Assembly (NCBI RefSeq): GCF_000237085.1
Contig: NC_016627.1
Coordinates: forward strand, 3,906,118 to 3,970,117
Source of the DNA: Acetivibrio clariflavus DSM 19732
Lineage (GTDB): Bacteria; Bacillota; Clostridia; Acetivibrionales; Acetivibrionaceae
Length of the DNA: 64,000 nt
Direction of reading: 5' to 3'
Shown here one piece after another: positions 57,033-64,000 of this stretch. Both the position numbers and the translations under genes were made by a program. Position 1 is the stretch's first letter. Each line of letters opens with the position of its first letter. The notes under the pieces were generated by a model that worked only from the letters and a program-made list of their open reading frames with translations, had not been told where the DNA came from and ran no database searches.

Positions 57033-57454
57033 AAAAGTCAATATTTAAGTCAACAGGAGTTTTAACCCTCGTAATTCTATTATGTCTTTCATTTATCAGC
57101 GGTTGCAGCAGTCAAAAATTATCTGGTGATTTTAACGAAGAAGAAGTTAAAAAAGCTGCAGAAAACGTAATTAGCCTTATAAACGCCAGAGATTCGGAAG
57201 GTATTAAAGCGTTATGTACAGTGCAAATGAAAGATGCTCTCACCGATGAAGTGTTCGATAAAATATTTGAAACCGTTGACGAAGGCGGTAATTTTAAAAA
57301 AATGGAAGAAATGAGTATTGGTGGAGCAACTGACAAATCAACCGAAGAGGAATTTGCTGTTGTTGTAGCTAAAGCAAAATATGAGATTAAAACCTTTATC
57401 TTTACAATCACCTTTACAAAGCAGATGAAACTTGCCGGTCTTTATCTAAAGTAA
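57029..57454 (+). CDS. DUF3887-type lipoprotein
   Basis: 141 residues. Signal peptide with lipobox ISGC, then an NTF2-like DUF3887 domain (AENVISLINARDSEGIKAL, MKDALTDEVFDKIF). It is coupled by four-base overlap to the YhfC gene, a pairing seen in other Firmicutes. It may be the partner or substrate of that protease. Confidence 0.78.
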   Translation: MKKSIFKSTGVLTLVILLCLSFISGCSSQKLSGDFNEEEVKKAAENVISLINARDSEGIKALCTVQMKDALTDEVFDKIFETVDEGGNFKKMEEMSIGGATDKSTEEEFAVVVAKAKYEIKTFIFTITFTKQMKLAGLYLK

Positions 57455-57473
57455 AGCAGAACAAAGTGAAAAT

Positions 57474-57515
57474 TAAAAGGGCTTCGTGTTCGATGCCCCG
57501 AAGCTCTTTTAATAA
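57474..57515 (+). terminator. Terminator of the YhfC-DUF3887 operon
   Basis: TTAAAAGGGCTTCG and CGAAGCTCTTTTAA arms, one G-U pair. Confidence 0.85.
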
Positions 57516-57551
57516 GGCTTTAAGATATTTACTCTTGTATATATTGCCTGC

Positions 57552-58577
57552 TTACTTAGGCCAAACTTCTTCCCAAGTGTTTCCTCCGTCTATAGTATGA
57601 ACAAGTTTAGTGTCCGCACTTATAGCATGCCCTTCATCTTCACTGACAAAGCAAGGAACAGGTATAACATCTGTTTCATTAGTGAAATTAACCGGATTAT
57701 ATGTCTTTCCTTTATCTGTCGTTTTCAGGAGAGTACCTCGCATTGAACCAATATAGCCTGTTCCGTTCTTAAAAAACTTAATGCCGTCAGGATACCCTAC
57801 TAAGGGCAAAGCATTGTGCTCATCTGTATTTTTTTCAGTTAGCGGATCAGATTTTGCAATTATATTCCAATTTTTGCCTGCATCATTAGTATAATAAAGT
57901 ATCTTTGGTTGCAAACCTGTAACCGGCTGCTCAGTACCCATTAAGTATCCTTCTTCCGGCGAAACCCAGCTCATTCCTTCACCACCAAAATCCTCAGGCG
58001 TTTGAATCTCCTCCCATGTATTTGCTCCATCCCTTGATACAAATACCGAATCTCCATATCTCGAACCGCCAAAAAGACCGTTGGTACTATGGCTTGCAGC
58101 CACAAATACTATGTTCTCATTTATGCAATCTATTTCCACCGGGTTTTTGCCTTCAACAAAGGTTATTTTCTCCTAATCCACTCCTCCGTTTACAGTTTTA
58201 ACAAGGACCGGTTTAGGTTCGTTATTATCACCTATATTTTCAATGGCATATCCTATCTTTTCCGATACAAAGCATAAAGCATAGAGGTCTTTTTCTCTAT
58301 TTACCGTTTCCCATGAATTGCCCCCGTCTGTTGTCTTTAGAAGGCAGTTTTCTTCCGAGCTGTTTCTAAGCGACATAAATCCCGTTTTCGATGTCACAAA
58401 GCTAACAGACTTTAGGAAATCTATACCCAACCCATTAGACTTTTTATCTGTTGCGACCTCGGATACTTCAGGTTTTATATTACCGGTATAGGCATTTTCA
58501 TTTGCCGAACCACTGCTGCATCCCACCAAAAGAGCCAGTAATGTCAAATATATTATTATATGACCAAACTTCTTCAA
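57552..58577 (-). pseudogene. Asp-box (BNR/YCF48-like) lipoprotein broken by an in-frame amber codon
   Basis: A 342-codon frame is continuous except for TAG at 58173-58175. Before it: signal peptide with lipobox LVGC and Asp-box repeats (TTDGGNSWE). After it, same frame: VSRDGANTWE, TNDAGKNWN, TTDKGKTY, TIDGGNTWE. The stop falls in a repeat reading TVNGGVD*EK, exactly where the other repeats have Trp, so TGG became TAG by one base change at 58174. The intact protein would be a secreted seven-bladed propeller of the YCF48/sialidase-like type. Readthrough or a sequencing error are the alternatives. Confidence 0.85.
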
Positions 58578-58620
58578 TTTACCTCACTAATCCATTCAGC
58601 ATTAACTTTCTTCCTATTAA

Positions 58621-59493
58621 CTATTCCTCATAAGGTTTAAATATTAGGTTGCATAAAGTAAATCCCTGTCCGTTATAAACATACTCGCCTTCCACTTCGC
58701 CCACAGGGTCTCCGCTAACAAACTCTTCATAGTTTAGTATACCGATATTAACTTTGATGCTATTATCTTCTATCCCTATATTTCTGATAGAGTAATTTGT
58801 TTTAGGTGTATCATCCAAAAACTTAAGCTCTTCACGTTTTTCTTTCTCTTTCTTAAGAAAGTCCCTGATTATTACAGCATCTTCCGTTGTAAATTCCCCG
58901 ACAAAGTTATTTTCCAGGATGGGTATTTCCTTCATTGTAGATAAATCCACCACATGCATTACAGATACAGAGACACCGGTTCCACTGCCTACACCCATAC
59001 CTATGCAAAGGTTTTCAATCCCATCGCCGGTTACATCCACAAGTTTTGGTGATAAATAATTTAGAGTAGTAGGATAATAAGTATGCTGCCAATAGAACTC
59101 TCCCTGTCTTTCTCCCTTTTTAATTGTATAAGAAGAAAAACCGTCTTCACTTATTAGAGGAAAACTTATTGTGACATCCTTGTTGGTAAATTCATAGAAA
59201 TAAGCATTATCTTTCCAAACATAGTTTCTTGAAAACCCGTCATCCTTAATCCATATATTTTCCTCCCACTTCAATCTCTCCACAAATTCATCATTTACAT
59301 ACTCATCCCAGTTAATACTGTCTCCAGCCTCTCCCTTCGACGGTGACGGTTGATGCTCATCATTTTGTTTATCAGTATAAATAGTATGGGTAGGTTCTGT
59401 TTTTATATTAGCCTCTGCGGCTGAACATCCCGCCAGCATTGCAACAATTATACTTTGAATCAGCACTTTACCTACCTTTCCCTTCATAATCAT
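58621..59493 (-). CDS. Lipoprotein of unknown function
   Basis: 290 residues, lipobox MLAGCS. The centre has VDVTGDGIENLCIGMG, an FG-GAP-like segment, within mixed beta-rich sequence. Not recognised. It lies between two broken lipoprotein genes on the same strand and is itself intact. Confidence 0.7.
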   Translation of the reverse strand: MIMKGKVGKVLIQSIIVAMLAGCSAAEANIKTEPTHTIYTDKQNDEHQPSPSKGEAGDSINWDEYVNDEFVERLKWEENIWIKDDGFSRNYVWKDNAYFYEFTNKDVTISFPLISEDGFSSYTIKKGERQGEFYWQHTYYPTTLNYLSPKLVDVTGDGIENLCIGMGVGSGTGVSVSVMHVVDLSTMKEIPILENNFVGEFTTEDAVIIRDFLKKEKEKREELKFLDDTPKTNYSIRNIGIEDNSIKVNIGILNYEEFVSGDPVGEVEGEYVYNGQGFTLCNLIFKPYEE

Positions 59494-59554
59494 AATTCTT
59501 CACCCTTTAATAAAAAACTTGCTCTTTTCTTCAAGATTAACTGATTTGTGCTTC

Positions 59555-60639
59555 TTAATTTCCTAAAATCTTAATTATTTCATCTTTTTCCTTTGAGTCT
59601 TTACATCCATCAAGAAAACCTTTAAGCAATTCAAGTTTTAAAGCATCTTTTTCCATTGCAATTTTCTTGAGCTGTTCAGTAAAATATTCCACCATTTCAT
59701 CCTGAGAAAATGAGAAACTTACTATCTGCTGATTGTCAAGGTTATAAATACCTGAATTTTTCGGGTCTATGGCAAATTTTTTATTTACATCGTCCCAATA
59801 AAAAAGAATTGTCGGAGCATATTCAAACAAATTATATTTTTCTTCCTCACCCAGTACCTCATTCTCCTGTACTTTTGGGCTTGTATATGTAACTTTGTAA
59901 TTGATTTTTATAAAATAGTTGTTTTCTTCTTTCCAACAGCTTTCTATATCTCCATCGTATCTGTAAAATATATGTTGCATCGGCGACATCCACAAATGTT
60001 CATGGTTTGAATATACCAACACTTTCTCCAATTTATCATTAATAATTGAATAAATTGCAGACTCTGTTCTGGAAAACCCTGTTCCGCTCCCGGCAGAATA
60101 AGTGGTTTTTATCATTTTTTTATCTCCACATTCAATAATTTCATATTGAATATCATACTCCCTCAAAAAAGGGGCTTCAATACTTCCACAAAATGTCCAT
60201 TCCCCTTGAATTTTTTAAAAAGCATAAGTTGCCCGCTATATTTACTGCTATCTCGCACTTTTAACATTTTAATTTCCGAATTATCCTTGCCCAAGTCAAT
60301 TGCTATGACTTCAGCATCCAACTTCAAAGACTTATCAGTAAACATCTCATAATCACTTTTAATTCCAGACTTATCTCAAGGCACCTTGATGTCCAAGTCT
60401 CCATTATTAATTTTTTCTGCAATTTCGTCAGGATTACCATTTTTAATAATGCTGTCGTAAGCTTTATCTCCTCCTGCTGAAGGAACATCTACTGGCATGA
60501 TCGGTGAATTTTGAACCTCACCAGATAACGGGTGGATTGTTGCAATTTCATTTACATTTGAAACCTCTTTAGCAGCACATGAACTTAATAAAAATGCCAA
60601 TGCAGAAGCAGCTATTATCAAATCCGCTCTCATAACCAT
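59555..60639 (-). pseudogene. Lipoprotein gene broken by a stop and a frameshift
   Basis: Three consecutive frames make one gene. 60376-60639 encodes a lipoprotein N-terminus (FLLSSCAAKE) ending at an in-frame TGA. The same frame continues DKSGIKSDYEM ... MLKVRDSSKYSGQL down to 60163, then shifts by one at a CCCCTTTTTT run into the frame of 59555-60166 (REYDIQYEIIE ... KEKDEIIKILGN). The last ~90 residues resemble the C-terminus of the intact lipoprotein at 12460-14238. At least two lesions make it a pseudogene. Confidence 0.75.
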
Positions 60640-60974
60640 TTGCCTTTCAAAAAATTATTCACAAATCAAAACAATATACGGTTATTAAGCCAACCTTTCC
60701 CTAGTTTCATCACCAAAATAATATTACAACTATTACATAAAAACAAGTACATTAAAATATTTTGTTGTCTTCAATACAATGTTTATCTTTAAGCATCTGA
60801 CTTATAAAGAGTGTCCAAAAATAAATACTGACGAGTAATTGGATTTCTTCTAAGAAAATTTGTATTCTTTAATTGAAGAATTTAATTTCATATGTTAACA
60901 TGGAAAAAATACTTATATATTTTGGTATAATTGAAAACGTTAATTTTAATAATTAACTTTGGGAGATTTTAAAA
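60640..60974. other. Divergent intergenic region before the ATP-grasp operon
   Basis: AT-rich. A TATAAT at about 60926-60931 and the palindrome GTTAATT-5-AATTAAC (60939-60957) lie just before the first gene of the operon; they may be promoter and operator. No gene seen. Confidence 0.45.
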
Positions 60975-61832
60975 ATGGATCTTGCTGAATTTTTAATATT
61001 AATATTATCCGCTTATTATACAGCAAAAAGTATAAAAGATTGGTATAAAAGATTGCCGGAGTTAAAGCCCGCTAAACGTGACAAGGCTATAAAGTATGTA
61101 GTGGGACTTTTACCTGTCGTTTCATTTTTTATTATTTTATACACACTTAAATTCCTGGCTTCCTTCGATGTGGTAAATGATAGGATCTACATAATATTTT
61201 ACATTTTACTGGGATATGCATGGACATTTTTAGGCATGAAATTAGTCTTTCTCTTTTTCGATATATCATGGATCGATGATGTCTTGGGTTTAAACAACAA
61301 AGCAGCTTTATTCGCAGTCAGCGGATCATTTCTCGGATTGGTGGTAATATATTCCGGTGCCAATATAGGCGATGGTCCCGGTTGGTGGTGTGTTTTATTT
61401 GCAGGAGGATTGGGCCTAATCACGTGGTTCCTTCTTGGTAGGATTATTCATTCATTTACACAGGCTTTTGAGCGCATTACAATAGACAGGGACATTGGCT
61501 GTGGAATCCGTATCGGTACTTATCTCCTGGCCAGCGGAATTATTTTGGCAAGGGCATCTGCAGGGGACTGGACTTCTTTTTACAGTACAATAGTGGAATT
61601 CTTGGTCGGATGGCCAGTCTTGGTATTGACCATACTTGCAATAATTGTTGAACGCTATTATATACAGAAAACCAAATTGGAGGAAAACTCCAACAATATA
61701 TATTTATCGAGTTCATTGTGCTGTAGTATTATCTACCTTATATTTGCTGCCATGAGCGTAACCATGTATCCGTTGGTTGAAAACCCCAGCTACGACGATT
61801 TGGCGGCATTCTTTCTCGGGGTGGTTCTATGA
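60975..61832 (+). CDS. DUF350-like multi-pass membrane protein
   Basis: 285 residues with about seven or eight TM helices. The segments WCVLFAGGLGLITWFLLGRI and DRDIGCGIRIGTYLLASGII resemble the DUF350 (YjfL) family, possibly as two tandem units. Ribosome site GGGAG. It overlaps the ATP-grasp gene by ATGA. DUF350 proteins are often encoded beside glutathionylspermidine synthase-like ATP-grasp enzymes (as in E. coli yjfL/yjfC), which supports the call. Function unknown. Confidence 0.65.
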   Translation: MDLAEFLILILSAYYTAKSIKDWYKRLPELKPAKRDKAIKYVVGLLPVVSFFIILYTLKFLASFDVVNDRIYIIFYILLGYAWTFLGMKLVFLFFDISWIDDVLGLNNKAALFAVSGSFLGLVVIYSGANIGDGPGWWCVLFAGGLGLITWFLLGRIIHSFTQAFERITIDRDIGCGIRIGTYLLASGIILARASAGDWTSFYSTIVEFLVGWPVLVLTILAIIVERYYIQKTKLEENSNNIYLSSSLCCSIIYLIFAAMSVTMYPLVENPSYDDLAAFFLGVVL

Positions 61833-63058
61833 AAAATGGCATTGAACTGGCTTCAATTCCTAATGAGCAATATTCAGAATACCGTTACAATGTAATATTC
61901 AAAGCATATAAATGGGATCCGCAGGTAGGAGACCACAATACCATAGCAAAACATGCAGTTCTTATGGAACAGGAAACCGCAAGACAACTGGAAACATGGG
62001 CAGAGCAATTGTCAGCAGAAACAATGCAAATGGAAGAAGCTTTGATTCATAGACAGGAATTGGCAAAAAAACTGAGTTTGCCACGAAAAATCATTAAAAA
62101 TTTGTTTCGCCTTTCAAGCTATGAAAGAAACCAAAATATTAGACTGATGCGTTTTGATTTCCATCCCACTACAGACGGTTGGGCGATATCCGAAGTTAAC
62201 AGCGATGTCCCCGGTGGTCTGGCAGAAGCATCGGTTTTACCCAAAATCGCATGTCAGTATTTTCCTGGCTATGAACCTCATAGACATGTTGGCGATAGCA
62301 TTTTCCAAGCATTCTCGGAAAAGGTTAAAAGAAACGGAGTTATTGCATTGGTTCATGCAACGTCCTATTCCGATGATCGCCAGGTCATGGAGTTTTTGAG
62401 CGATTATTTTCAGGCCTATGGATATGGCACAGTTTTTGCCGCACCGGATCATATAGCATGGAAAGACAATAAAGCCATATGTATTATAGAAGGCAAGGAA
62501 GGTTTTATTGACGGTATTGTCCGCTTTTTTCCTCTGGAATGGTTGCCAAATCTTCCCCGTCGAGCAAATTGGCAGGGATATTTTGATTGCCTGACTCCAT
62601 CCTGCAACCATCCGGTTGCGATATTTACCCAATCGAAACGCTTACCGTTGGTTTGGGATGAATTAGGTGTGGATGTTTCCACATGGAAAAAACTATTGCC
62701 TGAGACAAGAGACCCTAAATCCATCAAAAAACAGGATAACGATTGGATATATAAACCTGCTTTAGGAAGGGTAGGGGAAGGTATTTCCATTAGAGAGGCA
62801 ATAACTGAAAAAGAGCTAAAAATTATCGAAAAAATTGCACACAGGGGACATGGCAGCTGGATAGCCCAGCGAAAGTTTGCCAGCCAGCCATTGACTGATA
62901 TAAACGGTGAAACCTTTCACCTGTGTGTAGGAGTGTTCACAGTTGACGGAAAAAGTGCGGGCTTTTACGGAAGAATAAGCCCGTACCCAAGAATCGATGA
63001 TAGAGCAAAGGACATACCCATATTGGTTTCGAAGGGAGGAAAAACTATTGAGGGATAA
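61829..63058 (+). CDS. ATP-grasp ligase, glutathionylspermidine synthase-like
   Basis: 409 residues. It has a pre-ATP-grasp part with RFDFHPTTDGWAISEVNSD and DVPGGLAEAS, then the ATP-grasp lysine region WIYKPALGRVGEGISI and a late WIAQRKFASQPL, FHLCVGVFTVDG. This matches the C-terminal amidoligase domain of glutathionylspermidine synthase and YjfC-like enzymes, which form amide bonds between a carboxylate and an amine. There is no Cys amidase domain as in the E. coli bifunctional enzyme. It is coupled to the genes on both sides. The substrate is unknown. Confidence 0.82.
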   Translation: MKNGIELASIPNEQYSEYRYNVIFKAYKWDPQVGDHNTIAKHAVLMEQETARQLETWAEQLSAETMQMEEALIHRQELAKKLSLPRKIIKNLFRLSSYERNQNIRLMRFDFHPTTDGWAISEVNSDVPGGLAEASVLPKIACQYFPGYEPHRHVGDSIFQAFSEKVKRNGVIALVHATSYSDDRQVMEFLSDYFQAYGYGTVFAAPDHIAWKDNKAICIIEGKEGFIDGIVRFFPLEWLPNLPRRANWQGYFDCLTPSCNHPVAIFTQSKRLPLVWDELGVDVSTWKKLLPETRDPKSIKKQDNDWIYKPALGRVGEGISIREAITEKELKIIEKIAHRGHGSWIAQRKFASQPLTDINGETFHLCVGVFTVDGKSAGFYGRISPYPRIDDRAKDIPILVSKGGKTIEG

Positions 63059-63800
63059 TATAGAAGTATATAAAATTTGGGCACCCGATGATTCTTTGTG
63101 GTCACCGTGGGCTAAGCCTGTTTTATTTATGCAATCGGCTGAAATAATCTTCAAAAAAATAGAATTACCTGAAATAAACTGGATGCCTGGTCTGGAAAAA
63201 GAAACTATGATTGTTGTTGATCTTCCGGATCGAATCGGAGTACACGAAAGTCTCGCATTGGCGCGTTTAGGTTATCGTCCGGTTCCCCTTTATAACGGAG
63301 TGGACGGCCGTACCTATAAAACGGCTGTCAAAGTAGATAAAATTGCAACAGCCCTGTTTGAGGGTACTTACATACTTGAAGAGTCGCACATAAAACCCGA
63401 TGCTCCTCCGGTATTCATGCTTGATTCCAACAGAATGAAAGGAAAAGCAAAGGTTCCGGGCTCTTATGATAACCGCTGGTGTGTGTTCCCCCAGGATATG
63501 CCGTCAGCTGCGTTTCTGAAAAAAGCAGGGATTTGCAAGGTAATTGTGCGTTCTGACAAAATCGAAAACGATTTATCACATATTTTGCTTCGTTATCAGC
63601 AGGAAGGGATTGAAATTTATTTATGCAATGGTGAAAAAATCAAAAAAGTTTCAGTGGTAAAACCCTCAAAATTCAGAAGCCTCTCTTACCGCTTCAAAGT
63701 AATCCTGGGCTTGACCAGAAACAGTGCCGGTGGTTTCGGAGGAAGAATCCCAGAACCGACACAAAGCAGTTCCAGAGGCCGGTACTACGGATACGGTTGA
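63048..63800 (+). CDS. Operon protein of unknown function with a Gly/Ser/Arg/Tyr-rich tail
   Basis: 250 residues from TTG at 63048, with GGGAGGA 7 nt upstream, overlapping the ATP-grasp gene by 11 nt. A longer frame from 62997 lies inside the neighbour and has no ribosome site. The body is alpha/beta (IVVDLPDRIGVHESLALARL, RWCVFPQDMPSAAFL). The last ~22 residues are low complexity: SAGGFGGRIPEP then SSSRGRYYGYG. Not recognised. The position next to an amidoligase makes the tail a possible modification site. Confidence 0.65.
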   Translation: MRDNIEVYKIWAPDDSLWSPWAKPVLFMQSAEIIFKKIELPEINWMPGLEKETMIVVDLPDRIGVHESLALARLGYRPVPLYNGVDGRTYKTAVKVDKIATALFEGTYILEESHIKPDAPPVFMLDSNRMKGKAKVPGSYDNRWCVFPQDMPSAAFLKKAGICKVIVRSDKIENDLSHILLRYQQEGIEIYLCNGEKIKKVSVVKPSKFRSLSYRFKVILGLTRNSAGGFGGRIPEPTQSSSRGRYYGYG

Positions 63801-63842
63801 TATTCTGCAAGTAATGGAAGTTGGACAAATATCTTTTGATTG

Positions 63843-63876
63843 GACAAAGGAATTGAATTTTTTCAATTCCTTTGTC
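63843..63876. terminator. Perfect hairpin after the ATP-grasp operon
   Basis: GACAAAGGAATTGAA, TTTT, TTCAATTCCTTTGTC: 15-bp perfect stem. A T-tract is lacking, so it may be a terminator or an mRNA 3' stabiliser. Confidence 0.6.
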
Positions 63877-63990
63877 TGCCTAATAAAAGCCTTTATATTT
63901 ATGAACTTCCAAAATACGCTTTTATTGTTGAGGTTTTGCAAAATATATGCTAATATAAATGTTAATTGCAAAAAAGGATTTATACATCTT

Positions 63991-64000
63991 ATGGCTAAGA
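63991..64000 (+). CDS. Possible start of a further gene, cut by window end
   Basis: ATGGCTAAG with AAAAAGGA about 12 nt upstream. Only three codons are visible, so nothing can be said about the product. Confidence 0.3.

Overview
The window is low-GC, Gram-positive DNA from a cellulosome-forming anaerobic clostridium of the Acetivibrio (Clostridium) thermocellum type. The signs are four proteins carrying dockerins or a cohesin, an SLH-anchored scaffoldin, a multidomain [FeFe] hydrogenase, rubrerythrin, and AT-rich intergenic DNA with many intrinsic terminators. The species assignment is an inference. The layout recalls the thermocellum hydrogenase/OlpC neighbourhood, but I could not run a synteny search.

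Layout. 1-1.7 kb: a cellulosomal double CE12 esterase cut by the window edge. 1.8-8.0 kb: CPBP protease, a membrane MutS-like ATPase, a SerA-type dehydrogenase, a Gre-domain protein and an alpha/beta hydrolase. 8.2-16.5 kb: cohesin-SLH anchoring protein, a DUF4015-type lipoprotein, two proteins of unknown function, and an ECF sigma/anti-sigma pair. 16.8-25.4 kb: heterodimeric ABC exporter with its MarR regulator, citrate synthase, a small Cys-cluster protein, and a PurF-like protein lacking glutaminase residues. 25.8-27.7 kb: an AraC-kinase fusion flanked by two ~90-nt elements that look like miniature class C group II introns, each sitting just behind a terminator. 27.8-36.4 kb: carB with an elaborate leader, a Cof phosphatase, YkuK, a chemoreceptor and small peptides. 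36.5-43.6 kb: a triple-dockerin protein divergent from an NAD(P)H-type hydrogenase, then a second ECF sigma operon with a propeller anti-sigma candidate. 44-49 kb: a CDF transporter and a 1085-residue xylanase/deacetylase. 49.3-56.0 kb: two-component system, rubrerythrin, UppP, and DUF47-Pit phosphate transport. 56.4-57.5 kb: YhfC plus DUF3887 pair. 57.5-60.6 kb: a decaying lipoprotein cluster with two broken genes. 61-63.8 kb: an operon of a DUF350-like membrane protein, an ATP-grasp ligase and a protein with a Gly/Ser/Arg/Tyr tail.

How it fits together. The CE12 esterase, xylanase and triple dockerin would dock onto cohesins, one of which (cohesin-SLH) is encoded here and ties to the cell wall. 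The hydrogenase disposes of fermentation electrons. The two ECF operons carry near-identical promoter architecture (GTTAC, 16 nt, CGTMTA), which suggests autoregulated envelope or substrate sensing. The best candidates for something undescribed are the terminator-linked mini-intron elements, the ATP-grasp tail operon, the dead-glutaminase PurF paralogue and the triple-dockerin protein.
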